From a virus: a DNA stretch of 64,000 nucleotides. The stretch spans positions 1 to 64,000 of the IMG/VR virus record IMGVR_UViG_3300021092_000026. One strand, 5' to 3'. How positions within the stretch are numbered: position 1 is the first letter of the stretch; each line of letters opens with the position of its first letter. The notes below the pieces were generated by a model. That model did no database searches. It had not been told where the DNA came from and worked only from the letters and a program-made list of their open reading frames with translations. This document shows, one piece after another, positions 49,417 to 57,610 of the stretch. The translations under genes and the position numbers were made by a program.

Positions 49417-50985
49417 CTAATTTTTAATAATACGGGTTGTATAATTTCCTGATAGTGTTCTAACATTAACAAAAAGAATACCCCTTATAGTATCTTCAAT
49501 ATTAACTATTGAACGATTTTCATTGTATGTAATATCCGATTGAACATTAGAACCCATAATATTAAATACTGAAATATTTGTAATAGGTTCGTTAGATTCC
49601 ACCGTGAATTGGTTATTCATAGGGTTTGGATAAACACTCATTCGTTTTGAGATATCCATATAACGAATAGATGTTCTAATTGTATCCGGGTTAAAATTAG
49701 ACCAACCAATTGTCCAATCAGATGTACCAAACGCACCACGATGAGTAACGGGTGTAAAGAAATTGTTTGATAGTCGGGGATTTGAAAAAGAAGCACCTGT
49801 TAATAAAATACTATTTTGTTGAGGAAGCAATTGTGGGTTTGTTAGATTATTATATCCTGAAGATAACCCAATTTGCGATGTACTATCAAATACTTCATTT
49901 TCTCTTAAACTATCACTAAAATAATTCACCATCCCAGCCCAAGAGTTTGCTCCGGCCGTTTGTTCAAATTTATTAGTCATATTAGCAAATACTACCCTTT
50001 CAATTTGAAGGATATCGTTGGTGGCATTTGATTGAGCAGCCGAACCATCAATATGTACTCCCGTTGGATATCCCATAAATAATGAATTATAAACGGATGT
50101 TCTCGTGTTTCTACGAAGGTGTAATGCCCTACGATAAAGCGAATTTGGTGTTCCATTTTCTTTTGGACCGATAATAGTTACATTTGAAAATAGTGGTGCG
50201 GTAATAGGAGTATTCCCACTACCCGTTCCATCGTTATCAGATTCAAACCCGTTTGATTGGGATTGGTCGGCAATGGCTGCATCGCGTATTGATAAAGCAA
50301 ACTGTACTTTACCTGTATAACCAAAATCGGTATCAAAATCATCATCCCATCCACGATGGGCAATTAGATATTTACCATTAACTGTTCCACCAAACCACTC
50401 AAAGGCATCATCGCCTGAATAACTGACTTGTACATATTCAATAATAGTTTTACTACCAACACCACCCAAAGTTAATCCGTTAATTTCATTATTTGGTTGA
50501 TAAGCAATGCCGGGAAATTCAATACGAACATACCTAAATACACCCGAACTATCTTCATCATCAGTTCCACCATAGGTCGCATCTTGCCCTAAAAGACCAC
50601 CTTCAATAATACCAACCCCACCAGGAATATTAGTGGTAGCGTTTCCTAAAATAACAACACCACCCCAATCTCCATAACCTCGCTGACCGGTGGGTTCATT
50701 TGAGGTAAAAACAATTGGTTGGGTTTGAGTTCCATTTGCGTTAATACGGCCGTTTTTAGTAACAATTAAAGTTCCCTTTGATGCTTTATCGCCTCTGATA
50801 ATTGTACCAGGTTCAATAGTTAAGGTTGCCCCATTTTTTACAAACCGATTTCCCGTTAGTAAATAAATTGTACCACTATTCCAAGTGGTGTTTGTTGTAA
50901 TATCCGATTGGATAGTATCAACTGTAGTTTGCGCTTGTGCGAAACTAATCATGCTCAAAAGAGCGAGAATAAAACTTTTTTTCAT
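49417..50985 (-). CDS. Secreted protein with type IX secretion sorting domain
   Basis: 522 residues. A signal peptide (MKKSFILALLSMISFAQAQ, cleavage about 18/19) is followed by a large beta-rich body containing GTIYLLTGNRFVKNGATLTI, PGTIIRGDKA and DWGGVVILG, typical of parallel-beta surface proteins in Bacteroidota. The last 74 residues (449-522) are a type A T9SS C-terminal domain: MSVYPNPMNNQFTVES, SVFNIMG, GNYTTRIIKN. Host-export of a phage-coded protein to the cell surface is implied. Bacteroidota-specific. Confidence 0.88.
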   Translation of the reverse strand: MKKSFILALLSMISFAQAQTTVDTIQSDITTNTTWNSGTIYLLTGNRFVKNGATLTIEPGTIIRGDKASKGTLIVTKNGRINANGTQTQPIVFTSNEPTGQRGYGDWGGVVILGNATTNIPGGVGIIEGGLLGQDATYGGTDDEDSSGVFRYVRIEFPGIAYQPNNEINGLTLGGVGSKTIIEYVQVSYSGDDAFEWFGGTVNGKYLIAHRGWDDDFDTDFGYTGKVQFALSIRDAAIADQSQSNGFESDNDGTGSGNTPITAPLFSNVTIIGPKENGTPNSLYRRALHLRRNTRTSVYNSLFMGYPTGVHIDGSAAQSNATNDILQIERVVFANMTNKFEQTAGANSWAGMVNYFSDSLRENEVFDSTSQIGLSSGYNNLTNPQLLPQQNSILLTGASFSNPRLSNNFFTPVTHRGAFGTSDWTIGWSNFNPDTIRTSIRYMDISKRMSVYPNPMNNQFTVESNEPITNISVFNIMGSNVQSDITYNENRSIVNIEDTIRGILFVNVRTLSGNYTTRIIKN

Positions 50986-51014
50986 AGATTGTTTTTTTAA
51001 ATTGTTTATATAAA

Positions 51015-51022
51015 TAAATATT
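51015..51022 (-). promoter_or_regulatory. Late-type element before the T9SS-sorted gene
   Basis: CAATATTTATTTATATAAAC in the coding direction, 29 nt before the ATG; no matching -33 box. Confidence 0.3.
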
Positions 51023-51028
51023 GATTTT

Positions 51029-51367
51029 TTATTTCCAAAATATTTGTATCAATATAATAACTCCTGATAAAATTAAACACACCATTGTTTTTGTATTTAA
51101 ATTCTCTCCAAAAAGTAATTGTGAAAGTATAGCAAAAACCACTACCCCAATACCAAACCCAATAAGACGGGATGGCCAAAGTAACCCACCATAATAGTTG
51201 ATAATTTGCCTAACCGATTCCATATACATCATTGATATTGGAATACCCATTAATACAATAACCCAATAGTTATCTTTGAACCATTGGTATTTTATCTGAC
51301 CTTGTAGTTGATAAAAAGTAAGTACCTGTGCCAATAGCATCAGAAACATTCCGATTAAAAGTGCCAT
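51029..51367 (-). CDS. Four-helix membrane protein (SMR/DMT-like topology)
   Basis: 112 residues with four hydrophobic helices (about 2-20, 32-50, 64-84, 92-111). Length and helix number match small multidrug-resistance-type transporters, but a clear Glu14-type active residue is not visible, so this is topology only. Precedes the T9SS-sorted gene. Confidence 0.7.
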   Translation of the reverse strand: MALLIGMFLMLLAQVLTFYQLQGQIKYQWFKDNYWVIVLMGIPISMMYMESVRQIINYYGGLLWPSRLIGFGIGVVVFAILSQLLFGENLNTKTMVCLILSGVIILIQIFWK

Positions 51368-51407
51368 TTTTTATTTTTTAAATTTATGAATAAACCTTTC
51401 TACCATA

Positions 51408-51857
51408 TTATGAACAATGATAATCTGCTGCTTTGGTAGCAATTTGAGAATGGGGTTTTATATTTACTCTGTATCCTAAAGAACTCGCCCACCCTCTAGT
51501 AGCAGATACTAAACGATTGGAGGGCCAATATTCATCTTCATTATAATCCATATCCAACTCTACATTTACATTTATTTGTTGAGTAAACCATTCAGCGGTT
51601 TCTATTGTACGAGAACATTCTTCAAATAAACGCTTGAACAGGTCTTTTATGATAGGTACTTTTTCTTTACTATAAATATAATGAACCCCTCTAATACCAA
51701 ACCTATACGCAATAGCAGTTACATATACTGTTTGTATTCCCACATTTTGAGAATCAGTACCAATATATATTTTGGTTGATGGATACTTTTTTAGTACACC
51801 CAATGTATGCTCTATAGGGTCAACATAACCATTATCTACTGAACGAAATTTTTTCAA
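51408..51857 (-). CDS. RNase H-like YkuK-type protein (DUF458)
   Basis: 149 residues. KIYIGTDSQNVG and the later ELDMDYNEDEYWPSNRLV with C-terminal SQIATKAADYHC match the YkuK family with RNase H-like fold; Asp in GTDSQ is an expected metal ligand. Substrate unknown. Followed by two tRNA genes upstream. Confidence 0.8.
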   Translation of the reverse strand: MKKFRSVDNGYVDPIEHTLGVLKKYPSTKIYIGTDSQNVGIQTVYVTAIAYRFGIRGVHYIYSKEKVPIIKDLFKRLFEECSRTIETAEWFTQQINVNVELDMDYNEDEYWPSNRLVSATRGWASSLGYRVNIKPHSQIATKAADYHCS

Positions 51858-51919
51858 TTTTTAAAGATATTTTTATCTTCTAATATAATAATTAGTTTTT
51901 TCATAGGTTTATTTTTTTG

Positions 51920-51993
51920 TACTCCGTACGGGACTCGAACCCGTAAGCTTTCCCGTGAAAGGGGAATGTCCTAACCAATTAGACGAACGGAGC
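51920..51993 (-). tRNA. tRNA-Glu (anticodon TTC)
   Basis: Acceptor GCTCCGT/ACGGAGT, anticodon stem CCCCT/CGGG with loop TTTCACG giving TTC, T-loop TTCGAGTC. Discriminator A. Confidence 0.93.
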
Positions 51994-52003
51994 GCATTTA
52001 TTG

Positions 52004-52077
52004 TGTTCCTGGTAGGGTTCGAACCTACGACCACCTGATTATGAGTCAGACGCTCTAACCTGCTGAGCTACGGGAAC
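52004..52077 (-). tRNA. tRNA-Met (anticodon CAT)
   Basis: Acceptor GTTCCCG/CAGGAAC with one C-A opposition, anticodon loop CTCATAA giving CAT, T-loop TTCGAACC. CAT could also be a lysidine-type Ile tRNA; not separable from sequence. Confidence 0.88.
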
Positions 52078-52084
52078 GATTTTT

Positions 52085-52204
52085 TTAGATTAATGATGTT
52101 AAAATATTACCAACAATAGCAAAGGCCCAAGCTATAATTACTAAAGTTGATAACGCTACTACAAAGTAGTGAAATACATCATCCGGTGTGGTTTTTAGTT
52201 TCAT
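52085..52204 (-). CDS. 39-residue membrane protein
   Basis: MKLKTTPDDVFHYFVVALST, then LVIIAWAFAIVGNILTSLI: one transmembrane helix. Short, but in-frame with neighbours and fills the interval. Unknown role. Confidence 0.55.
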   Translation of the reverse strand: MKLKTTPDDVFHYFVVALSTLVIIAWAFAIVGNILTSLI

Positions 52205-52219
52205 ACCTATTACTTTTTA

Positions 52220-52435
52220 TTAGCGATATAGTGTAACAATACTACCAAACTCTTCATCAAAGATTTTGATTAAGTTTTCATAATCACCACTCATCATCCT
52301 ATTGGTAATTTCTTTTGAATCCTTACCAAGTTGTTTGGCCAACTTTGATGCAGTTCCAATAAGAAAGAATGCGTTACCTTGAGGGCCAGTCAAATCAATT
52401 TCTAAATTGCGGTTGGTTGGTTTTTTCTTTATCAT
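52220..52435 (-). CDS. Conserved phage protein of unknown function
   Basis: 71 residues. DLTGPQGNAFFLIGTASKLA and MMSGDYENLIKIFDEEFGS match a short family found in many phages (LTGP-x-GNAF). Function unknown to me. Confidence 0.78.
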   Translation of the reverse strand: MIKKKPTNRNLEIDLTGPQGNAFFLIGTASKLAKQLGKDSKEITNRMMSGDYENLIKIFDEEFGSIVTLYR

Positions 52436-52440
52436 AATTT

Positions 52441-52767
52441 TTATTTTAAATAATTTGGTCCATACGGGGTATAATTACAACCTTCAGTAACATTTCCACG
52501 ACTAATTGCGGCGGGTTGACGGTGGGTTGCTGCTTTTAACAAATCACCTCTAAGATAAGGTCTACCTTTTAATACACCATTATTACGGGCGATAAATCCC
52601 CACACAGAATTGTTTACTACAATTTTGTGAAATTTACTTCCGGTGTTTAACTTTATATCAACTATCGCCCTACCGAATTGAGCATTGTAATACTCATTCA
52701 GTTGGGATGTTAATACATTCATAAAATCCTCAATAGTGGTGCAGGGGGGGCAATTCAATTGTTTCAT
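52441..52767 (-). CDS. Unknown protein
   Basis: 108 residues. TGSKFHKIVVNNSVWGFIAR and RPYLRGDLLKAATHRQPA look like a globular domain with a basic surface. Five nt after the next gene. Preceded by the same AAATTTAGGTTAAATCTT (plus strand) found in the 46171 cassette. Not recognised. Confidence 0.65.
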   Translation of the reverse strand: MKQLNCPPCTTIEDFMNVLTSQLNEYYNAQFGRAIVDIKLNTGSKFHKIVVNNSVWGFIARNNGVLKGRPYLRGDLLKAATHRQPAAISRGNVTEGCNYTPYGPNYLK

Positions 52768-52787
52768 ATAAAATTTAGGTTAAATCT

Positions 52788-52958
52788 TTAATTTATAAAA
52801 TCGGATGCGTTGACAATAAAATCTTCTTCTTCGCCTGTATGAAAATTCTTAACAACTACAATGAATGAGTTTTCATTGAATTTACCGTGAACCATACCTT
52901 CACGAATAACTCCATTATCATTGAATTTACGAATTTCTGAAATCTTTATTTTGTTCAT
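52788..52958 (-). CDS. 56-residue unknown protein
   Basis: MNKIKISEIRKFNDNGVIRE, then FIVVVKNFHTGEEEDFIV: a compact beta-rich protein. In line with neighbours and with 8-21 nt gaps. No family recognised. Confidence 0.6.
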   Translation of the reverse strand: MNKIKISEIRKFNDNGVIREGMVHGKFNENSFIVVVKNFHTGEEEDFIVNASDFIN

Positions 52959-52966
52959 AATCTTAA

Positions 52967-53524
52967 TTAAGCTGTGATACCACTCATATATGGTAATAAC
53001 TCAACCTTAGCTTTTTCAGCTATTTTAGTATCTACATACTTTACAGTATCACTAAAGGTTCTCCCACTACGAACTTCATTCACAACCCACTCTACAGTAC
53101 CAAAGCGGGGTTGGTTTTCAGTAAATGCGTATTTAACACCCGCCTCCAACTCCAATCCATTATCGGAAATAGTACCACTATTTTCATAGCTTTCATACAT
53201 ATCAATCATTCCATTGAATTTACCATACTCCCACATATCCACAAAATCAGAAATCGTTTTGAAAGATTGAGAGTCAATTGGAGCGCCTAATTTGGTGCAT
53301 ACATACACACGGAGGGAGTTACCACCTGAAAAGGAATCCGATGCCACACGGCACAACACATTTGGAAAATTTCGCTTAACAAACTGCTTCACCAAAAGAC
53401 CGGCGGTAGGGGGATTCACATACACATACTTACTACCCTTAGTAGGGCCGTAGTTTTTAGTACGGATTGCTTTCAACGGGAGTTCGTAAGAAGAACCGTG
53501 GATACTAACTGAAAATTTTGTCAT
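52967..53524 (-). CDS. LPD29-like protein
   Basis: 185 residues. VKQFVKRNFPNVLCRVASDS, FSGGNSLRVYV resembles the LPD29 domain of large polyvalent mobile-element proteins, here as a stand-alone. Composition is less AT-rich than neighbours. Function of LPD29 unknown to me. Confidence 0.68.
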   Translation of the reverse strand: MTKFSVSIHGSSYELPLKAIRTKNYGPTKGSKYVYVNPPTAGLLVKQFVKRNFPNVLCRVASDSFSGGNSLRVYVCTKLGAPIDSQSFKTISDFVDMWEYGKFNGMIDMYESYENSGTISDNGLELEAGVKYAFTENQPRFGTVEWVVNEVRSGRTFSDTVKYVDTKIAEKAKVELLPYMSGITA

Positions 53525-53543
53525 AATATAGGGGTTTAATTTT

Positions 53544-53669
53544 TTAGGATGCTAATTCGGTATCAAACCTTTGAACAGGCTCTTTAAGCAGGTTTACCCT
53601 ACAAGGTTCATCAACGATGAAAAGGTAAACAATCAATAAACTCATTAGGTTCGTTTTCATATCTCTCAT
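53544..53669 (-). CDS. 41-residue protein after a DnaA-box promoter cassette
   Basis: Starts MRDMKTNLMSLLIVYLFIVD, with a short hydrophobic stretch, ending RFDTELAS. An in-frame extension to 53765 would run through the promoter and is rejected. The ATG is 12 nt after the -7 element. The leader up to ATGAAA is nearly identical to that of the 45-residue gene at 62550. Confidence 0.6.
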   Translation of the reverse strand: MRDMKTNLMSLLIVYLFIVDEPCRVNLLKEPVQRFDTELAS

Positions 53670-53681
53670 TAACTTACAAAG

Positions 53682-53712
53682 TAAAGATACTACAGAAAAC
53701 CTATATTTCCAA
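53682..53712 (-). promoter_or_regulatory. Host-type promoter
   Basis: TTGG, 19 nt, TATCTTTA in the coding direction. Confidence 0.78.
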
Positions 53713-53739
53713 GCTTTCAATATTAAATTATCATTAAAT

Positions 53740-53748
53740 TTATCCACA
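53740..53748 (-). promoter_or_regulatory. DnaA-box sequence
   Basis: Exact TTATCCACA (plus strand) upstream of the promoter, same layout as at 43912 and 46414. Confidence 0.5.
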
Positions 53749-53771
53749 TTTTGCTCTAAATCCACGAAATA

Positions 53772-53791
53772 GTGTCCAATTTAGTGGACAC
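53772..53791 (-). promoter_or_regulatory. TGTCCA/TGGACA palindrome
   Basis: GTGTCCA, 6 nt, TGGACAC. Third copy of the inverted repeat; T-tract is weak here (TATTT), which favours an operator over a terminator. Confidence 0.55.
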
Positions 53792-53807
53792 TTTTTTATA
53801 TGGGTGG

Positions 53808-54056
53808 TTAATTCCACCTTTTTTCATGCCGTTCCTTTAATTCATTTACCTCTAATTTAACCTCTAACCAATATTCATATCCTCTATCTGCCCCCATATC
53901 ACCCAATACCTCATTACAGGTTATTAATGCGCATTGGATTGCTTCACTCCACCTGCTACTACAACAATTAATTCCTGTGTTTAGGCTACCATTGTTGGGG
54001 AATGAGTAATAAAATTTATCCACCAACCATTTTGCTTTTTCTTTTGCAGTCATCAT
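53808..54056 (-). CDS. Unknown small protein
   Basis: 82 residues (MMTAKEKAKWLVDKFYYSFP) with CCSSRWSEAIQCALITCNEV, four Cys close together. Helical, charged C-terminus. Similar short proteins occur in Bacteroidota phages and hosts. No function. Confidence 0.65.
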   Translation of the reverse strand: MMTAKEKAKWLVDKFYYSFPNNGSLNTGINCCSSRWSEAIQCALITCNEVLGDMGADRGYEYWLEVKLEVNELKERHEKRWN

Positions 54057-54061
54057 AACAT

Positions 54062-54169
54062 TTACAATTTTTTATCATTATGCTTTTTATACAAATGCGT
54101 TGTAATGATGAATATCGCAAAAACAACCATCATTATAAATGATAGTATCGTAAAATCTATTTTAATCAT
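54062..54169 (-). CDS. 35-residue membrane protein
   Basis: MIKIDFTILSFIMMVVFAIF then IITTHLYKKHNDKKL: one transmembrane helix with a basic tail. Small, consistent spacing, unknown role. Confidence 0.5.
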   Translation of the reverse strand: MIKIDFTILSFIMMVVFAIFIITTHLYKKHNDKKL

Positions 54170-54190
54170 AACTTTATTTTTTTATTAATT

Positions 54191-54496
54191 TTATGATATC
54201 ATCCAATTAATATCCTGTTTGTATGTAATAATTTCATGCCCATTATAATCATTAATTGTAAATTCGGTATCAACAGGTATTAAACATACTGATAAACCGG
54301 ATATACCTCCGAGATGTATGCCTGGATAAGTTTTTTCTACATATGATATGGTGGCATCGTGATTACCTGATTCAACCAACTCAATTAATTTTGGGTCAAA
54401 AACTGCGTTGGGTGGTGCTCCATAGGTATAAAACCCTGAACCATGCCCTTCAGATATTAAGACCTTGGTCATGCCATCAACAACTACTTTTTCCAT
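54191..54496 (-). CDS. Conserved phage protein of unknown function
   Basis: 101 residues. KVLISEGHGSGFYTYG, then FDPKLIELVESGN and a C-terminal TEFTINDYNGHE match a short family widespread in phages, as I recall. No activity known. Confidence 0.7.
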   Translation of the reverse strand: MEKVVVDGMTKVLISEGHGSGFYTYGAPPNAVFDPKLIELVESGNHDATISYVEKTYPGIHLGGISGLSVCLIPVDTEFTINDYNGHEIITYKQDINWMIS

Positions 54497-54508
54497 AATG
54501 TATATTAT

Positions 54509-54679
54509 TTAATTTAAACTAAAATAATTATCACCATCCGTAACACCATTATAATATTCTAAAAGAATAAGTTCTGCTGTTTCCTCATCAACCCATTGGT
54601 GGTATTGTGTAAATTCACCAACCCAAAATTTACCATATTGATAAGGTAAATCCCATACTGATAATTTTGTGTTTTTCAT
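54509..54679 (-). CDS. 56-residue unknown protein
   Basis: MKNTKLSVWDLPYQYGKFWV, then EETAELILLEYYNG, acidic and aromatic. Adjacent to the kinase gene (7 nt). Not recognised. Confidence 0.6.
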   Translation of the reverse strand: MKNTKLSVWDLPYQYGKFWVGEFTQYHQWVDEETAELILLEYYNGVTDGDNYFSLN

Positions 54680-54686
54680 ATCTTAA

Positions 54687-55085
54687 TTAAAGTTTAATTT
54701 CAAAACGATTACGCATTTGTTCAATCTTTTCTTCGGGTACTCCATGCTCATTGACACCATTATGGCGATTTTCAACAATGATAGAAAATACTTGATATTC
54801 ATATTTAGCAGCCAATTTATAGTATGCTTCCATCTCCCACTCTTGAGTGAAAGTGTTGGAAACCACAATCCGATTTACATTGATTTGTGGGTCATTACAT
54901 CTCATCCATATTTGTGTTTGTGATTGGCAGTAATTATGTGCTAATTTAAGTTTAGAAGCATCAAAATTATATTTACCATCCACCATAAAGTATTGGTCGG
55001 CTTCAATATTAATACCACCAAGCGCTTTAGCAAATGTTGATTTACCCGAACCTGGCAGGCCACGAACTAAAAATAACTTTTTCAT
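54687..55085 (-). CDS. P-loop polynucleotide kinase-like protein
   Basis: 132 residues with Walker A GLPGSGKST (9-17), then ADQYFMVDGKYNFDASKL and a later NRIVVSNTFTQEWEM, a pattern shared with T4 Pnk-type and NEDD4BP2-like kinases. No phosphatase domain. With the RNA ligase two genes upstream it forms a plausible RNA-repair pair, as T4 pnk and rnlA do. Confidence 0.8.
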   Translation of the reverse strand: MKKLFLVRGLPGSGKSTFAKALGGINIEADQYFMVDGKYNFDASKLKLAHNYCQSQTQIWMRCNDPQINVNRIVVSNTFTQEWEMEAYYKLAAKYEYQVFSIIVENRHNGVNEHGVPEEKIEQMRNRFEIKL

Positions 55086-55089
55086 TTTG

Positions 55090-55257
55090 TTAAACCTCTT
55101 TTTTTAAAGTAAACCAAAGTATTAGATATATCCAAAATGCGTATGGGAATATAAATAAAAATCCTATTCTCCAAAGGATTGGTGGTATTCCACTCCATTT
55201 ACCAAGTCCATCACATACCCCACCAATATAACCATTACCTAAAAATAACTTATCCAT
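55090..55257 (-). CDS. PspC-like mini membrane protein
   Basis: 55 residues. GNGYIGGVCDGLGKWSGIPP, then LWRIGFLFIFPYAFWIYLIL matches the PspC domain core, with one long or two short transmembrane helices. PspC in bacteria senses envelope stress; a phage copy could damp or mimic that response during infection. Host-type promoter upstream. Confidence 0.75.
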   Translation of the reverse strand: MDKLFLGNGYIGGVCDGLGKWSGIPPILWRIGFLFIFPYAFWIYLILWFTLKKEV

Positions 55258-55282
55258 AAAATATAGTTATAGTTTTCATATA

Positions 55283-55314
55283 CAAATATACAAATTAAAT
55301 TTTAAATATCCAAA
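55283..55314 (-). promoter_or_regulatory. Host-type promoter for the PspC-like gene
   Basis: TTTGG, 19 nt, TATATTTG (exact -7). The -33 box abuts the RNA ligase stop codon. Confidence 0.78.
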
Positions 55315-56358
55315 TTAAAGTTTAGAAAATTTAGGACGGATTATTTTCCATATCAATCCCGAATAATCTTTATCATCATACATCTTAAATAAGATTGCCG
55401 GGTACTTATGCTTTTTAGCAAGTTCAGCGAACCTGGCACGAATTTCAAATTCATCGGATTTACTAAGAATCTTAAATATCCAAATATATTCATCCTCTAT
55501 TTTATTGTATTTATCCACCAACTTATTTGAGTATTGGCGAATCTTATCATAAAATTCATCGGGAACATCGGTTAGGGTTGATAGAATATCACCACCATTA
55601 GAAAGAGCATCCCATACTGCGGTAGTAGAAAGGTGGGTCATTATTCGGTGAAGTCTTAAATATTCTTCACCTTTTATTTTAACCCTATCACCGTTTGAGA
55701 AACGAACTACGAATCCTTCCTGATTGTTTTTTACCATACCTTTTAATAGATTGTAGTTAGATATAGTATCGTATTTCTTTACTAAATCCCAACCTTTAAA
55801 AGTAGCTGGTTCACCCCAATAAATTTCAAAAGTAGATGAATCATCTCGCAAAATTTCTTCACCGGTATCGGTTTTGATAGCAGCAAGTAAAACAAGTCGG
55901 CTCACTCCACCATAATCAACAACTATCTTATTTTCGGGATAGATTATCTCAAACAGGTAGGTGTAACCATCTAATAGAATTTCAGAAAAATTATACCTAT
56001 CACCCCAATCAGCCATCCATATAGCTTGTTCGGATGTGAATGAACCACGAGTAGCATAAACAGCCCGACCTTCCCACAAAAAAACGATTCCCAAAGAACC
56101 ATCCATTTTTTCAAAAACTTGGAACTTTTCAGTTGGTGTATGTTTTTTCTCTTCAATATTAAAAAACTTTTGGAATGGACGAGCAACTATTTGACCACTA
56201 CCATCAGTAACAAGACCTCTACACTGTAAAGTAATCTCATCCCACAAACTTTCATATTGAACCTTTTCGGTATAGTTCCATATAGTAAGTGGTAAGGTTG
56301 GGTGAATCTGCGAATATAACAATCCCCTCTCCTTATAATCATTTAATATATCTAACAT
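55315..56358 (-). CDS. rnlA: RNA ligase (T4 Rnl1-like)
   Basis: 347 residues (T4 Rnl1: 374). Motif I EKMDG with Lys84, then RGSFTSEQAI, FEIIYPENKIVVDYG (motif III), EGFVVRF (motif IV) and VKIKGEEYL (motif V). Repairs tRNA nicks made by host anticodon nucleases, with the P-loop kinase nearby. The five phage tRNAs fit such a repair theme. Confidence 0.93.
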   Translation of the reverse strand: MLDILNDYKERGLLYSQIHPTLPLTIWNYTEKVQYESLWDEITLQCRGLVTDGSGQIVARPFQKFFNIEEKKHTPTEKFQVFEKMDGSLGIVFLWEGRAVYATRGSFTSEQAIWMADWGDRYNFSEILLDGYTYLFEIIYPENKIVVDYGGVSRLVLLAAIKTDTGEEILRDDSSTFEIYWGEPATFKGWDLVKKYDTISNYNLLKGMVKNNQEGFVVRFSNGDRVKIKGEEYLRLHRIMTHLSTTAVWDALSNGGDILSTLTDVPDEFYDKIRQYSNKLVDKYNKIEDEYIWIFKILSKSDEFEIRARFAELAKKHKYPAILFKMYDDKDYSGLIWKIIRPKFSKL

Positions 56359-56374
56359 ACTAAATTTTATCTTA

Positions 56375-56629
56375 TTAATTATAGAATAATCCTTCAGATA
56401 ACTTATTGCTTAATGTATGGTCCATATAATCCCACGGGTGCATTCCTGCTATTTCCCTTAGTTTACTATCTCTAGCTAACCACATAACACTATCATATTG
56501 TAATTCCCCAATATAATTGGAGGATTTCATTTGTTCCAAAATTGCGGAAACCGATAAGGGATACTTATTAGCCTCTCCTTCAATTACTGCTTTAGCTTCC
56601 GGCTTCAATCGTTCAAATAGATTTTTCAT
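56375..56629 (-). CDS. Unknown small protein
   Basis: 84 residues (MKNLFERLKPEAKAVIEGEA), helical, with a central QMKSSNYIGELQYDSVMWLA. First gene after a host-type promoter. Not recognised. Confidence 0.65.
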   Translation of the reverse strand: MKNLFERLKPEAKAVIEGEANKYPLSVSAILEQMKSSNYIGELQYDSVMWLARDSKLREIAGMHPWDYMDHTLSNKLSEGLFYN

Positions 56630-56654
56630 AACTTTTATTTTTTAATTTACAAAG

Positions 56655-56686
56655 TAAAGATACTACAAAAGGAGCAATTATCCAAA
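56655..56686 (-). promoter_or_regulatory. Host-type promoter
   Basis: TTTGG, 19 nt, TATCTTTA with the conserved AT-rich upstream segment. Confidence 0.78.
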
Positions 56687-56706
56687 CTTTCAATATTAAA
56701 TTATCG

Positions 56707-56919
56707 TTAAGTTTTAGATGAGGCCTCATTTACCCACTCTCCACTTGAATCCTCCCAGTAGATTCGATTACCTTCAGAATCGTATTCATACTTTACCCAA
56801 AACCTATCCGAATTTTCGGAGTAGATTAGGTTATTATTCGTGTCCCGTATTTCCAACCGACCGATGGTCTCAAAGTCCCAGTTAAGAAACTGTCCAATTG
56901 TTTGTGTCGTATTTCTCAT
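56707..56919 (-). CDS. EYDSxGN-repeat protein, one-unit paralogue
   Basis: 70 residues: TIGQFLNWDF N-cap, then one 21-residue unit (WVKYEYDSEGNRIYWEDSSGE) and a short tail instead of the common C-cap. Smallest of five paralogues in this region. A -7 like TATCTTTA lies 17 nt upstream without a -33 box. Confidence 0.7.
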   Translation of the reverse strand: MRNTTQTIGQFLNWDFETIGRLEIRDTNNNLIYSENSDRFWVKYEYDSEGNRIYWEDSSGEWVNEASSKT

Positions 56920-56950
56920 TTTTTAATTTACAATGTAAAGATACTAAATT

Positions 56951-57598
56951 TTATAAACGTTTATAGATGTAATTACCACTACCAACATGCATTACTTCGG
57001 TATATCCCAAATCTTTTAAAGCATCTCTACCAGTATATGGTTTTTTTAATTCTTTATGTAATACTTCAATGAATATTATTGGTGAATTATTAGTAAGTGT
57101 TTCTTTTGCACCTTCAATAGTATTAACTTCATGTCCCTCCACATCCATTTTGATAAAATCAATATTGGTAAGTTCATAACTATCCAACGTTCTTAAATTT
57201 ATTTCAGTCTGTCTTTGTTTGTGTTTGGTTTCTTTTGTTGTTAGTTTTTTCCACTCAAGCGTAGATGAGCCTGAATTAAAATCCAACTCCCGTATCACTC
57301 CCGTTCCTTCTTTGTTTGAAAGACCTACCTCATTCAAAACCACATTAGAGTATTGTTTTAAATTTTCTTTATGACATTCAATATGTTTTGAAATAGGTTC
57401 GAATGCATATACCTTTTCAAATATTGATGCCATTCTTCTTGTCCAAATACCAACATGGGCGCCAATATCTAATGCAGTTCTACATTTACTCAAATGCATT
57501 ACTACTTCTTTCCAATGTTTAATCTCATAATTCAAACACCAATTTTGCCACATTTCCTCATCAGGAATCCATAGCTTTTTATCTTTTGCTAATTTCAT
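56951..57598 (-). CDS. FkbM-family methyltransferase
   Basis: 215 residues. SAM-binding ALDIGAHVGIW (42-52), YAFEPISKHIE and the FkbM hallmark IDFIKMDVEGHE (about 146-157). FkbM enzymes methylate sugars or small molecules; a role in modifying glycans is possible, along with the glycosyltransferase-like gene elsewhere. Own short operon. Confidence 0.9.
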   Translation of the reverse strand: MKLAKDKKLWIPDEEMWQNWCLNYEIKHWKEVVMHLSKCRTALDIGAHVGIWTRRMASIFEKVYAFEPISKHIECHKENLKQYSNVVLNEVGLSNKEGTGVIRELDFNSGSSTLEWKKLTTKETKHKQRQTEINLRTLDSYELTNIDFIKMDVEGHEVNTIEGAKETLTNNSPIIFIEVLHKELKKPYTGRDALKDLGYTEVMHVGSGNYIYKRL

Positions 57599-57610
57599 AA
57601 TTAATTATCG

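Noticed and set aside
53544-53765. 73-codon version of the 41-residue gene
   Set aside because: The extra N-terminus spans the promoter and DnaA box.
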